23,307 nt of DNA, taken from the IMG/VR virus record IMGVR_UViG_3300006190_000016, positions 1 through 23,307 of that record, one strand, 5' to 3'. Within the stretch, counting starts at the first letter, position 1, and each line of letters starts with the position of its first letter. The stretch comes from a virus. Position numbers and translations under genes: made by a program. The notes beneath the pieces were generated by a model that was not told the origin of the DNA, searched no databases, and worked only from the letters and a program-made list of their open reading frames with translations. Shown one piece after another: positions 8,715 to 15,726 of the stretch.

Positions 8715-10603
8715 TATCTTCTCCCATCAGGGCGGATGTCTAGTCTTTGTACTCCCGACTGCCATGCTACGCCCGAGTCAGTAGACTCTAGTTTTATAGA
8801 TATTTGTCTACCACGGATACGTAAGTATATCTGCCCAGTGTATTCCTCTACAGGAGTGGTAACAGTACGTAAGACGGTAGCACTAGAGTTTCCCCCCACG
8901 CTGGCGGGAGATGCCCGCCCAGACCCAGAGTCTGCGAGTGTAGACAACGACATGTTTATCGCCGCACCGTCCACTGTAGACCCATCAAAGGTCACATCCG
9001 GTAGTAGTCTCCGCACAAAGGAAAACTTATCCCCATCGTCGATGTCAAACTGTGCGGAGGTTATAAATGCGTTAATAGGATTTACCGTGGCTGTCTCCAC
9101 GTCGTCGTTACCTACTTCATGTTCTACCAACGTGTTGTTGTATGTAGCGGCGTACGGATGCCCCTGTAACCCTGAATCTAACCACGCGGTGCGCCCCATA
9201 GTGCCGTAGTACCAAATATCTTCTTGGTAGTTGTAGACTACGTACTTGTCATTAGTGCTAGAGGTGCTTGATGGGTAGAACCACCATACCTCATGGAATG
9301 CTTCGTTAGTACCAGATGTAACTTGGTTGTATTGCGAGTCGTTAAAGTCGTTAAAGATAAACTTACGTAGGTCACAGCGTAACGGTTGTGTTGTACCGTC
9401 GTACTTGTAAAACTTATCTCTACCCATCCAATAAGCAGTGCCGTTAGCGTAAGCAACAGAGGCTTTACTAGCAATAGAAGTGTTCTCTCCTACTAGCTGT
9501 GCCGCCCATACTGCGGGTGCCCCTACGTATTGAAATGCGTACATGGCGGAATCTGTCCATACTAAGATTTCCTGCCTAGATTGGATAGCAGATACTATCT
9601 TACTGCCCTTAGACAGAGTAAGGCTACCGGCTTGGTTTGTAGCGGAGGGTGCCCAGTTAGTAGCGTCTTCTTGGTCTGACCAGCGGATCAACATATCGTC
9701 TTGATCTGAGCCAAGGTATGGGTTACACCCAAAAGCAAAGCAAAATCTACTAATGTCAGATACAACGATACCGTTCTGTTTGGTAGGTACCCCTGACGCG
9801 CCAGTTTCGGCAGACAATAAAGTAGCTCTAGTAGTCAACGTGTCACTAGCATCCCACAGGAAGATGGGGCCACCCACAGGGCCAAAGATAAGGTCTTCGC
9901 CGAAGTTAGCTTGGCTCCACAAACGGATTTGCGAAATAGCGGATAGCACGGTTCCATCTTTGTGCCCCCAGTCTCCCTGTCCCCAAGTACCACCACCCCA
10001 ACCAGAAGTAGGTACATCAATAGCTGATCCGGTGTTTATTTGGTACGCAGCAGTTACGCTAGAACCCCCGCCAGTAGCCACACTTGTAGCGTTAGCGCCA
10101 GTATCTACAACAAACGACTGCCCATTAGCAGCTATAGAGATTATCTGATGTTCTTTGTTTATGTTAGCAGCGACTATACCCCCAACATCGGCTGACCCCC
10201 CGAGGGTAACGAAGTCATTCAGCTTGTATCCGCCAGTAGTATCTGCAATGGATATTTGGCTTTCTGTACCGCCAGTTGTGTTAGTGGTGATCGGATTGGC
10301 CGCGAGAGTAGCCTGTGCCTTACGCAGTGGGGTGATGTCGTTGAATACCGCACCACTTTCCAGATAAAACTTCAGGTGCGTACCTACACCGAATATGTCC
10401 AGCCCAGCTAATGTAGACCAATTCCACAAAGAACGGCACACGCCTAGGAACGTATTGCTAGATATGGCTTGCCAGCCCCCGATCTTCTCAGGGTTGCCTT
10501 GGCGGAAACGTACCTTATCGGACTCCCACCAGCCACCTTCACTAGTGTACCGAGTATTCTCTCGGTTTACTCCGGGCTTAATTACTATCTTCTGTATGGT
10601 CAT
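8714..10603 (-). CDS. Large tail/virion protein, nozzle- or hub-like (629 aa)
   Basis: A long protein beginning with KIVIKPGVNRENTRY, then a GGWWESDKVRFR.G.PEKIGGW segment, a motif I associate with tail proteins of podovirus-like phages. Regular Trp/Gly-containing strands (for example LFGPVGGPIFLWD-type and AYWMGRDKFYKYDG) suggest a beta-propeller. Residues about 100-210 form a Thr/Gly/Ala-rich insertion ending in a GWGGGTWGQGDWG segment. The likely role is a distal tail hub or nozzle comparable in position to T7 gp12 or P22 gp10; I see no direct signature of either, so the name is tentative. It follows the lysis cassette after a 75-base gap (10604-10678) in which I recognise no promoter or terminator. 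The ribosome-binding site is weak (AGAG about eight bases before ATG). The stop overlaps the next ATG. Confidence 0.85.
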   Translation of the reverse strand: MTIQKIVIKPGVNRENTRYTSEGGWWESDKVRFRQGNPEKIGGWQAISSNTFLGVCRSLWNWSTLAGLDIFGVGTHLKFYLESGAVFNDITPLRKAQATLAANPITTNTTGGTESQISIADTTGGYKLNDFVTLGGSADVGGIVAANINKEHQIISIAANGQSFVVDTGANATSVATGGGSSVTAAYQINTGSAIDVPTSGWGGGTWGQGDWGHKDGTVLSAISQIRLWSQANFGEDLIFGPVGGPIFLWDASDTLTTRATLLSAETGASGVPTKQNGIVVSDISRFCFAFGCNPYLGSDQDDMLIRWSDQEDATNWAPSATNQAGSLTLSKGSKIVSAIQSRQEILVWTDSAMYAFQYVGAPAVWAAQLVGENTSIASKASVAYANGTAYWMGRDKFYKYDGTTQPLRCDLRKFIFNDFNDSQYNQVTSGTNEAFHEVWWFYPSSTSSTNDKYVVYNYQEDIWYYGTMGRTAWLDSGLQGHPYAATYNNTLVEHEVGNDDVETATVNPINAFITSAQFDIDDGDKFSFVRRLLPDVTFDGSTVDGAAINMSLSTLADSGSGRASPASVGGNSSATVLRTVTTPVEEYTGQIYLRIRGRQISIKLESTDSGVAWQSGVQRLDIRPDGRR

Positions 10604-10678
10604 GTTTAATCTCTATTAGCGGTTTAATATATGACTAGTTTAGGTAGTGTAGCGCCTTATATCCGGCCAGTTATAAAC

Positions 10679-11029
10679 CTAGTAACACCACATCACTTCT
10701 TTGCTACATCGGATGTCAATGTGTACAAAACCTTTGGCTATGCCTATACCACCGAAGCCCAGTTCTAGAGCTTTCTTTACTATAAGGCGGCGTTGTTGGC
10801 CTCCAGATACTTTTATGTCTGCGGCGATACCTTGAGCGTGTGTGCCCGGAGTCGCTTTGCGTTTCTCAATACTATGGAGAGGGCTTCTGTACCCAGATGT
10901 AACTATGAAAGGAAACCCGCAGGCTTCTCGTAGGTCATCTAGTTGGTCAATGAAGTCAGGCTCCATCTCGTTCTCGCCGGTCTCTTGGCAGTCAAAATCG
11001 CTTATCTTGAAGTACTTGTACCGGCTCAC
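10679..11029 (-). CDS. M15A-type peptidase endolysin (116 aa, GTG start)
   Basis: Peptidoglycan-cleaving zinc peptidase of the M15A (D-Ala-D-Ala carboxypeptidase-like) family. Numbered from the GTG, it reads MSRYKYFKISDFDC, then FIVTSGYRSP (41-50), GTHAQGIAADI (62-72) and FVHIDI (101-106). H64, D71 and H103 fit the family's H-x6-D ... H zinc ligands, with D105 beside the last one. A longer frame starts at 11110, but its first 27 residues lie inside the holin gene and do not look like the family. The GTG at 11029 overlaps the holin stop (GTGA) and gives the usual domain-only length, so I chose it. It releases progeny together with the holin. Residue W114 near the C-terminus is typical of the group. 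Confident in family; substrate bond not determined. Confidence 0.9.
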   Translation of the reverse strand: MSRYKYFKISDFDCQETGENEMEPDFIDQLDDLREACGFPFIVTSGYRSPLHSIEKRKATPGTHAQGIAADIKVSGGQQRRLIVKKALELGFGGIGIAKGFVHIDIRCSKEVMWCY

Positions 11030-11403
11030 TTGCGCATTCCCATTATCTTGCTTGCTCCTCGTATACCAAAAGAGCTTGAGATAGCGATAAACAGTAGATA
11101 TTGATACCATTCTGGTAGACCTTCTAGTGCGGCAAACCCTAATGTAACTCGGTCGATTATCGTAGTGTCATCAGCAATAATAGCGTAGCCCACCATGAAT
11201 ACAGGTATGGCTAAGACGACCGTCCAGAACTCATCTTTCCAGCTTGTTGCCGAAGCATCAGCCATCTTAGATTCCCAGTCCGCATCGTTTTGGATGATTT
11301 CCATCTTGGCTTGGTGGACAGCCTGCTTTTCTTCAGCTTTGTTTTTAAAATAGCCTCCAACAAGTTTAGATACTGGAGCAATTAAGCTAGTCAGATTTAA
11401 CAC
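11026..11403 (-). CDS. Holin, 3TM (gene-transfer-agent/phage) type (125 aa)
   Basis: A small membrane protein with an amphipathic, charged N-terminal half and hydrophobic segments around 60-78 (FWTVVLAIPVFMVGYAII), 84-94 and 99-117 (YQYLLFIAISSSFGIRGA). The pattern WKDEFW...P...GF..L...P.WY...L...SFG.RG resembles the 3TM holin family found in gene-transfer agents and many phages; I judge this by eye. It would permeabilise the inner membrane and let the M15 peptidase reach the wall. The start is GTG at 11403 with AGGGAG about ten bases upstream, overlapping the preceding 57-aa gene by 17 bases. Its stop overlaps the endolysin GTG. Together these three genes form a lysis cassette. Confidence 0.78.
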   Translation of the reverse strand: MLNLTSLIAPVSKLVGGYFKNKAEEKQAVHQAKMEIIQNDADWESKMADASATSWKDEFWTVVLAIPVFMVGYAIIADDTTIIDRVTLGFAALEGLPEWYQYLLFIAISSSFGIRGASKIMGMRK

Positions 11404-11560
11404 GGTTAGTAAGCTCCCTCACGGTATCAGATTCCCATATTCTTAATGCGAACCATATGATACTGAATATACCGGCAACGGGCGGAACCCATGCGGCCAC
11501 GGTCAATAGTGCTGTTGAACCTGCTACCACGTCTAATGCATCCTTCGTTTCGTCAATCAT
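11387..11560 (-). CDS. Small one-TM holin-like protein (57 aa)
   Basis: A short gene that reads MIDETKDALDVVAGSTALLT at its start, then VAAWVPPVAGIFSIIWFALR (21-40), then a charged tail with IWESDTVREL and a TAG stop. It has one strong hydrophobic segment (about 16-40), an acidic N-terminus and a basic/mixed C-terminus. This layout matches small putative holins I associate with phages: a proline pair inside the membrane segment, followed by RIWExDTV. The ATG at 11560 is one base after the TAA of the tail-fibre-like gene. It overlaps the 3TM holin gene by 17 bases. It could be a second holin, an antiholin or a pinholin; the sequence does not decide. Confidence 0.72.
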   Translation of the reverse strand: MIDETKDALDVVAGSTALLTVAAWVPPVAGIFSIIWFALRIWESDTVRELTNRVKSD

Positions 11561-11561
11561 T

Positions 11562-12470
11562 TTATTTAGCCACCCATCCAGTGTCGCCTGTACCAGACTC
11601 TTTTACATATAAAGAAGTACTCTCTCCCCCATCAGACCTCATGTATAAAGACCCTACTACAGCAGTTTGACTGCTTTCAGGAGTACCAGAACCAGCGTAA
11701 ATAGATGGAGTACCGACTTTAATTGCTTTACCCGCAGGGAGGTCAATACCCGTAGCACTAGTGGATACGGCTGTAGCGCCGGAACCGTGCTTGAGGTCAA
11801 TCGCGCCATCCACGTCCATTACAAAATTGTTTGCCCCACTAACAGTACCCATCTCAATATCAATGGCCTTAATAAGTAGGTTTCCAGAACCAGTTTCTTG
11901 GATGATGGAGTCACCAGAGGTAGCGTCGTGGTAGATTTGTAGATCACTACCAGCGCCAAATATAGCTCTAGAAGTGTCACTAAAAGTAATGTCGTCGCCA
12001 GCGGATACCGCGATGTCCTTACCCGAGGTGCTGTTACCCGCGTCAAGTACGTTTTCTAGTGTGCCGGACGGGACTACTACGTTGGTGCCATCACATACTA
12101 GAAGGGCGGTGCCGCCGTTGGGTACACTGATACCAGTCCCCGACGGTGTTTTTAGCGTCGCTGCTTGTCCACAAGTGTTCTGCACAACGAAGATCTTGGA
12201 GTTCGCAGGGCAAACAACTGTAGCCGCGCCTCCCAAGGCAGTGCTAGTATCCGTCAAAGTAAGGATAGCTGCCCTAGACCCCGAGGATGCGCCATCAACT
12301 ATAGATAGCGTGTGAGAGTTACCTGCCCAAGTGTTGATTACCTTTCGTCCCGCAATGGCTTCTTCCACCATATTGGTAACTTTGTTATTTACTTCGTCGC
12401 CCCAAGTGCCATCTAGCTCCCCTTGTACAGGGAGTCCGAGCTTTAGGATTGTAGAATATGCTGTTGCCAT
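11562..12470 (-). CDS. Tail-fibre-like virion protein (302 aa)
   Basis: The N-terminus contains LKLGLPVQGELDGTWGDEVN, a module that I associate with phage fibre or appendage proteins where it precedes repetitive beta structure. The middle carries DITFSDTSRAIFGAGSDLQI and YHDATSGDS-type strands, and the C-terminus ends in GSLYMRSDGGESTSLYVKES followed by GTGDTGWVAK. The composition is Gly/Ser/Thr/Ala-rich without enzyme motifs, as expected for a trimeric, beta-helical fibre. It may form or attach host-contact fibres. It sits between the 148-aa beta-rich protein (13-base gap) and the lysis cassette, whose first gene begins one base after its stop. Confident that it is a virion gene; the fibre assignment is an inference from composition and terminal modules. 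Confidence 0.82.
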   Translation of the reverse strand: MATAYSTILKLGLPVQGELDGTWGDEVNNKVTNMVEEAIAGRKVINTWAGNSHTLSIVDGASSGSRAAILTLTDTSTALGGAATVVCPANSKIFVVQNTCGQAATLKTPSGTGISVPNGGTALLVCDGTNVVVPSGTLENVLDAGNSTSGKDIAVSAGDDITFSDTSRAIFGAGSDLQIYHDATSGDSIIQETGSGNLLIKAIDIEMGTVSGANNFVMDVDGAIDLKHGSGATAVSTSATGIDLPAGKAIKVGTPSIYAGSGTPESSQTAVVGSLYMRSDGGESTSLYVKESGTGDTGWVAK

Positions 12471-12483
12471 TTTAGTATCTCGA

Positions 12484-12930
12484 TTAAGTTAGTCTAACTA
12501 TAGCATTATTTATGTCGGCAAGGGGGAACTGAACAGTGAACGTACCACTAGAAACTGTTTTAGGGCCACCAAAGTCTAGGACTACAACAGCGTATTTAGC
12601 GCCACCCCCCGCGTATATGATCGCTCCACTAGCAGTAAAGCTAGCGCTAGTCCACGAGGCGTCTGCAAAGTCCGCCATGATGGTACCTGTAGTAGCATCT
12701 TTGGAGGTCGTTAGTGCGATAGCCTTACCCGTTGTGTAACCTCCCGTAGCGGCAAGTTCTCCTACTCCAGAATTAAGGCTAGCTGTGGTTGGGCCTACAT
12801 CAACACTGTCATCTATTAACGCTATAACCCAGCCACTAGAACTAGTCCAGTCAGGCGCGCTTGATAGTCCGTCTGGATTACCCAATAGGAACTGCTTAGC
12901 AACATTTGTAATACATTGTTCTATAGCCAT
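12484..12930 (-). CDS. Beta-rich virion protein of unknown role (148 aa)
   Basis: The product begins MAIEQCITNVAKQFLLGN and continues as a Gly/Ala/Thr-rich, strand-rich protein with FTASGAIIYAGGGAKYAVVV and DFGGPKTVSSGTFTVQFPL near the end. I recognise this C-terminal pattern from short proteins in tail or decoration positions of aquatic phage genomes but know no assigned function. The ATG directly abuts the TAA of the 221-aa connector gene (no intervening base). It precedes the fibre-like gene. Likely a structural accessory protein, perhaps an adaptor between connector and fibre; that role is a guess from position only. Confidence 0.8.
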   Translation of the reverse strand: MAIEQCITNVAKQFLLGNPDGLSSAPDWTSSSGWVIALIDDSVDVGPTTASLNSGVGELAATGGYTTGKAIALTTSKDATTGTIMADFADASWTSASFTASGAIIYAGGGAKYAVVVLDFGGPKTVSSGTFTVQFPLADINNAIVRLT

Positions 12931-13596
12931 TTACGCCACCGGTACCCTTATTTGTCCATCACGATATTCATCGCGTCTTTGTTTACCTTCAACGCGGATC
13001 TTGTACTCTGTTAGACTCTGCTGGAACATGTTGTCGTAGTTAGCAATAATATCCTGCTCCGCCTTCATAAAGCGTGCGGCTTCTACCAAGCACCCGTTAA
13101 GTAGTACATTAGGGAACTTACCTGACAGTATAGTCTCGCTAGTAGCGGGGTTTAGACTACTGCTGGTCAGGCTTATAGGTTCAGACGCATAACGTAATAA
13201 AACTTGTAAGCCGGTTGAGGTGATTGGCTGAACCTCTATAGTCGTGCCAGACGACCCCAACGCGTAGTACTGCGGTATGTTACTGTCTACTTCAGAATCT
13301 CCACCCGTATAAGGGAATGCCTCTCGAAGAAAAGACGCGTCTTTCTGTATGAGTTTAGTAGTCTTGCTGCCCGGATCTGTTAGAGACACGTCCAATATAT
13401 ACCTTAGATCGGCGGGCAGTATGACAGTACTAGCGCCGGAAGAAAGGCTTAAGGAATCGGTTTTTACAGCATCCCCGGAATCTGTGACCGCGAATATTTT
13501 ATTTTCTACCTGAGTTATAAACAGGTTTAACTGGGCAGTTGTGAATGTCTGCTCAGTGATGTCTTGTATGTTCGCTATTAACTCGTTATACGTCAT
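12931..13596 (-). CDS. Head-tail connector / tail-tubular-like protein (221 aa)
   Basis: It starts MTYNELIANIQDITEQTF followed by TTAQLNLFITQVENKIF, a helical N-terminus typical of podovirus connector (gatekeeper/tail tubular A-like) proteins. Next come LPADLRYILDVSL, a QYYALGSSGTTIEVQPI strand block, and a C-terminal helical segment ending in a basic QRRDEY tail. The strand-helix layout is that of proteins that ring the portal exit and bind the tail nozzle. The ATG overlaps the stop of the zinc-ribbon gene (ATGA), so translation is probably coupled. It lies two genes after the gp4-like adaptor, which fits a connector stack. The family assignment is by pattern only. Confidence 0.78.
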   Translation of the reverse strand: MTYNELIANIQDITEQTFTTAQLNLFITQVENKIFAVTDSGDAVKTDSLSLSSGASTVILPADLRYILDVSLTDPGSKTTKLIQKDASFLREAFPYTGGDSEVDSNIPQYYALGSSGTTIEVQPITSTGLQVLLRYASEPISLTSSSLNPATSETILSGKFPNVLLNGCLVEAARFMKAEQDIIANYDNMFQQSLTEYKIRVEGKQRRDEYRDGQIRVPVA

Positions 13597-13946
13597 GTAA
13601 TCTCTACCGTAACTGTTCCAACTTCTAGTTTTAATACCAAGAAGTTATCTAATACACCAAACCCCTCCCCATTAAACCCTACGGGATTGAATCTCGCCTG
13701 TTGAATTACTCTACTAGCCTCTAACCCCTGATCTGGTCGTGGGTCACGTAGCGCCTGTGGGTCATATACAGGAAACTCACCTAGTCTATTCTGTGGGTGA
13801 TCCCCATTCCAACACGAAGGACACGCCTTTATATTTGTAGACGTACCTTTCCTAACTAAGCTCTTTAGCTGTTTCAGTTTGTACCTAAACCCGCACAGGT
13901 CACAAAAAGCGAATGCCTTTTTACCGGCAGCGAACTTACTGCCCAT
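13593..13946 (-). CDS. Zinc-ribbon virion-module protein (117 aa)
   Basis: A small protein with two CxxC pairs: C15-D-L-C18 in AFCDLCGFRYKL and C42-P-S-C45 in KACPSCWNGDHPQ, spaced as in a zinc ribbon. The second half is Pro/Asn/Gly-rich (FPVYDPQALRDPRPDQGLEA) and ends in a strand (VLKLEVGTVTVEIT). Similar CxxCGFRY...CPxCxxxxHPQ proteins occur between connector genes of tailed phages, so the site is conserved although the role is not known to me. It may be a structural zinc-stabilised adaptor rather than a DNA-binding regulator, given its location. The start overlaps the upstream stop by one base (TAATG) and its stop overlaps the next start (ATGA). Confidence 0.85.
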   Translation of the reverse strand: MGSKFAAGKKAFAFCDLCGFRYKLKQLKSLVRKGTSTNIKACPSCWNGDHPQNRLGEFPVYDPQALRDPRPDQGLEASRVIQQARFNPVGFNGEGFGVLDNFLVLKLEVGTVTVEIT

Positions 13947-14632
13947 TATGGGTGCCCCATTCTAGGTACGAATCTGACCGACGCCTTCTCTCTATCTTCG
14001 TTAGCCGCCAAAGTAAATTGCTCGTCATACGCACTTTTTAACATAGGTAGTCTAGGCTCTAATTCCGGCACCTTCATAGCTATATAGTATGCTAGTCCTG
14101 CTACAAGGCAAGGGAAAAAGCGGAAGTTCATGTCCGCAGTTTGTATGCCGTCACCTGCGTCTTGTACTCTACGTATGCGGTAATAGTTTATAGAATACCC
14201 GGCTTTATCGGGTACAGGCCATACTGTAGCTACAGGTTTCTCTGCCCCCCGGTTAATCATAAGTTGTATGGGTCTGCCTTTAGACAACTTGTTTGGGATA
14301 GTCGCGTAAGTACTCACACTGATACGTGTTAGGCTAAGGTCGTTCTGAGTAGTCACGTTCCCTGTATTGGTACGTAAGGTATGTTCTAGTAGGTCAACAG
14401 TATCGGCGGGGAGGTCTACAGTTGCTACACCGCTAGTTAGGGTTACTGTACCTTCCTCGATAGTCCACATGTTGATGCCACGGTTCTGCCACTCAATAGT
14501 AAGCAGATTCATAGAGCGCCGAGCAGTACGTAGGTCGTAACCAGAGCGCATCTCGCGTCCAGCTCTCTCCCACGCCTCTTCGGCGATCTCGGTGAAATCC
14601 ATGTCGAACGCTGTAGTATTCGATGTAGCCAT
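13946..14632 (-). CDS. P22 gp4-like head-completion adaptor (228 aa)
   Basis: A mostly helical protein with DFTEIAEEAWERAGREM, then LRTARRSMNLLTIEWQNRGI and NMWTIEEGTVTL, the arrangement seen in tail accessory factors of the P22 gp4 type that bind below the portal. A strand block follows (VATVDLPADTVDLLEH), then YSINYYRIRRVQDAGD, and a terminal helical region (RFFPCLVAGLAYYIAMKVPE). A frame extends four codons upstream to 14644, but the ATG at 14632 overlaps the 60-aa gene's stop (TAATG) and has GGGGA about six bases upstream, so I prefer it. Role: seals the filled head and connects it to the tail. The P22-type portal in the same operon supports this. Confidence 0.82.
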   Translation of the reverse strand: MATSNTTAFDMDFTEIAEEAWERAGREMRSGYDLRTARRSMNLLTIEWQNRGINMWTIEEGTVTLTSGVATVDLPADTVDLLEHTLRTNTGNVTTQNDLSLTRISVSTYATIPNKLSKGRPIQLMINRGAEKPVATVWPVPDKAGYSINYYRIRRVQDAGDGIQTADMNFRFFPCLVAGLAYYIAMKVPELEPRLPMLKSAYDEQFTLAANEDREKASVRFVPRMGHP

Positions 14633-14814
14633 TATTTTCCCCATCCTGATTTAGCTGTAACTTTAGCTTTCTTAGCTAGATCGCCGTAATGGAACAATCT
14701 TACACTGCTTTTACTATGAGTTTTACCAGTGTGAAGAGAGCCGTCAGCCATTTTATGTAGGCCGCCCTTATGCTCTTTACCGTCTTTTTTGTAGTGCTTA
14801 ACGCCCATACCCAT
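14632..14814 (-). CDS. Small basic protein, KHYKKDGKEH type (60 aa)
   Basis: A very basic, His/Lys/Gly-rich protein: MGMGVKHYKKDGKEHKGG, then LHKMADGSLHTGKTHSKSS, then RLFHYGDLAKKAKVTAKSG. There is no hydrophobic segment or Cys. I have seen this KHYKKDGxxxKGxxHKMxDGxxHTGKTHxxSSxRLxHxxDL pattern only in phage genomes and know no function. It is the last of five consecutive small basic genes, starting two bases after the preceding stop, and its own stop overlaps the adaptor gene's ATG. A plausible role is binding packaged DNA or the inside of the head, but nothing in the sequence proves it. Confidence 0.82.
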   Translation of the reverse strand: MGMGVKHYKKDGKEHKGGLHKMADGSLHTGKTHSKSSVRLFHYGDLAKKAKVTAKSGWGK

Positions 14815-14816
14815 GG

Positions 14817-15116
14817 CTACTTCCTCCGCTTAGCAGGAGACACTCTACGTGGCTTACCCGCTGGTTGTCCTAGTCGATTCTTCTCGGCTATCTTACTCTT
14901 CTTCTCCGCACTAGACATCTCACCTGAGGTCTTTGGCGTCTTGGAAGATACACGCTTAGAAGGACGGCAGTAAGGAGTACCCCTACCCTCGCCTTTCTTT
15001 CTACCACAAGCCTTGCCGGTCTTAACGTCTTTCCAATCTTCCTTGAACCAACGCTTTAGAGACGCACCCTTCTCGGTTTTACGTACTCCACCGCCAGACT
15101 TATAATATTTACGCAT
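14817..15116 (-). CDS. Basic Cys-containing protein, DUF5872-like (99 aa)
   Basis: Starts MRKYYKSGGGVRKTEKG, followed by ASLKRWFKEDWKDVKTGKAC (about 18-37), GRKKGEGRGTPYCRPSKRVS (38-57), SKTPKTSGEMSSAEKK and a basic tail. The block LKRWFKEDWxDVxTGKxCGR...PYCRPSKRVSxKTPKT is, from memory, the core of the DUF5872-type domain found in marine phages and large eukaryotic algal viruses; I could not check it. Two cysteines (C37, C50) are the conserved ones. The first residues MRKYYKSGG resemble the start of the neighbouring 45-aa product (MRRYYKKGG), suggesting duplication or a shared N-terminal tag. Start overlaps the 45-aa stop (TAATG). Role unknown. Confidence 0.82.
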   Translation of the reverse strand: MRKYYKSGGGVRKTEKGASLKRWFKEDWKDVKTGKACGRKKGEGRGTPYCRPSKRVSSKTPKTSGEMSSAEKKSKIAEKNRLGQPAGKPRRVSPAKRRK

Positions 15117-15253
15117 TACTTACCAGCCTTCTTCTTTCGGCATTTAGCGATAGCTCCAGACGCATACGCGGAAGGGAAGACCTTGTAGCTGGCCTTCACC
15201 TTCTTATAGCATGAGTCTTTTACGGTACCGCCTTTCTTGTAGTACCTACGCAT
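15116..15253 (-). CDS. Very short basic protein, YKVFPSAYASGAIAKCRK type (45 aa)
   Basis: This short gene starts with ATG at 15253, overlapping the stop of the 157-aa gene by one base, and ends with TAA at 15116, overlapping the next ATG in the same way. The product is MRRYYKKGGTVKDSCYKKVK (1-20), ASYKVFPSAYASGAIAKCRK (21-40), KKAGK. Perfect TAATG junctions on both sides and a recognisable motif make it a real gene despite its size. The CYKKVKxxYKVxPSAYASGAxxKCRK motif recurs, as I recall, in marine phage and algal virus basic proteins, sometimes fused to other modules of this cassette. Function unknown; highly positive charge suggests nucleic-acid contact. Confidence 0.85.
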   Translation of the reverse strand: MRRYYKKGGTVKDSCYKKVKASYKVFPSAYASGAIAKCRKKKAGK

Positions 15254-15726
15254 TAGCGCATCTTACAGGCTTTACCACCACGTGCCATACCGTAGCCACG
15301 TACCTTGCCGCCTTTCTTCATCTTAGGCATGCCTGCGAGTGCTTCCATACCCATTTCGCCACCCATAGCGCCAGCTTGTTTCTTACGCTTAGGTAGTTCC
15401 ATCTTAGGCATCATACCCTTCTTAGGCATTGCTTTCTTCTTAGGCATTGCTTTCTTCTTGCTGGCTTTCTGTTTCTTTAGGTTTGCAATTGCCGCAGCAG
15501 CCTGTTCATCATCAAGCGGCATGTTGCCTTGCCCTTTCATAGGCATAACATCGCCACCATCCTGATACGCTTGCATCTTTCCGCCTTTCATCATCTTAGG
15601 CATTTTCTTTTTGGCTACTTCAGCCTCTGCCATACCTTCTTTCGTGTATGGGAATTTTTTACCAGCTACATTAGGCATCTTACGGCCCTCCAATTCTTTA
15701 GGTATTTGTGATCGTGAAATTGTCAC
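15253..15726 (-). CDS. Lys/Met-rich repeat protein sharing the capsid-protein N-terminus (157 aa, GTG start)
   Basis: Starts with GTG at 15726 directly after the previous TAG. The N-terminus MTISRSQIPKEL matches that of the major capsid protein (MAISRSQLLKEL). The rest is extremely rich in Lys, Met, Gly and Ala: KKMPKMMKGGKMQAYQDGG, a short acidic helix (LDDEQAAAAIANLKKQ), then repeated KKAMPK units (about 88-105), MPKMKKGGKVRGYGMARGG and CKMR at the end. KGGK motifs occur several times. No enzyme motif is present. It may bind DNA or the capsid inner surface; the shared N-terminus raises the possibility of a capsid-directed peptide. A purely repetitive, fast-evolving virion protein is the cautious reading. 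Confidence 0.83.
   Translation of the reverse strand: MTISRSQIPKELEGRKMPNVAGKKFPYTKEGMAEAEVAKKKMPKMMKGGKMQAYQDGGDVMPMKGQGNMPLDDEQAAAAIANLKKQKASKKKAMPKKKAMPKKGMMPKMELPKRKKQAGAMGGEMGMEALAGMPKMKKGGKVRGYGMARGGKACKMR
15422..15457 (-). repeat. 18-bp perfect tandem repeat coding KKAMPK
   Basis: The plus-strand unit ttaggcattgctttcttc occurs twice head to tail (15422-15439 and 15440-15457). It encodes two six-residue KKAMPK units in the 157-aa basic protein. Further partial copies (cttaggcat) recur at about 15323, 15403, 15590 and 15670, so the whole gene appears to have grown by short in-frame duplications. Confidence 0.95.

Noticed and set aside
9238-9474. 78-aa minus-strand frame inside the 629-aa gene (and similar at 11819-12046, 18345-18569)
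   Set aside because: Out-of-frame shadows within clear coding genes, with Leu/Thr-biased composition and no start signals.
10604-10678. Possible promoter or terminator in the 75-base gap before the 629-aa gene
   Set aside because: The sequence is AT-rich with TATATT-like stretches but no matching -35 at proper distance, and no GC-rich hairpin with a U-run.
11030-11110. Upstream extension of the endolysin to an ATG at 11110
   Set aside because: The extra residues fall inside the holin gene and do not resemble the M15 family; the GTG overlapping the holin stop gives a standard domain.
15253-15726. Reading the repeated cttaggcat units as a CRISPR or regulatory repeat array
   Set aside because: The copies are in frame, uneven in spacing and encode MPK units of a Lys/Met-rich protein; no spacers or dyad repeats are present.
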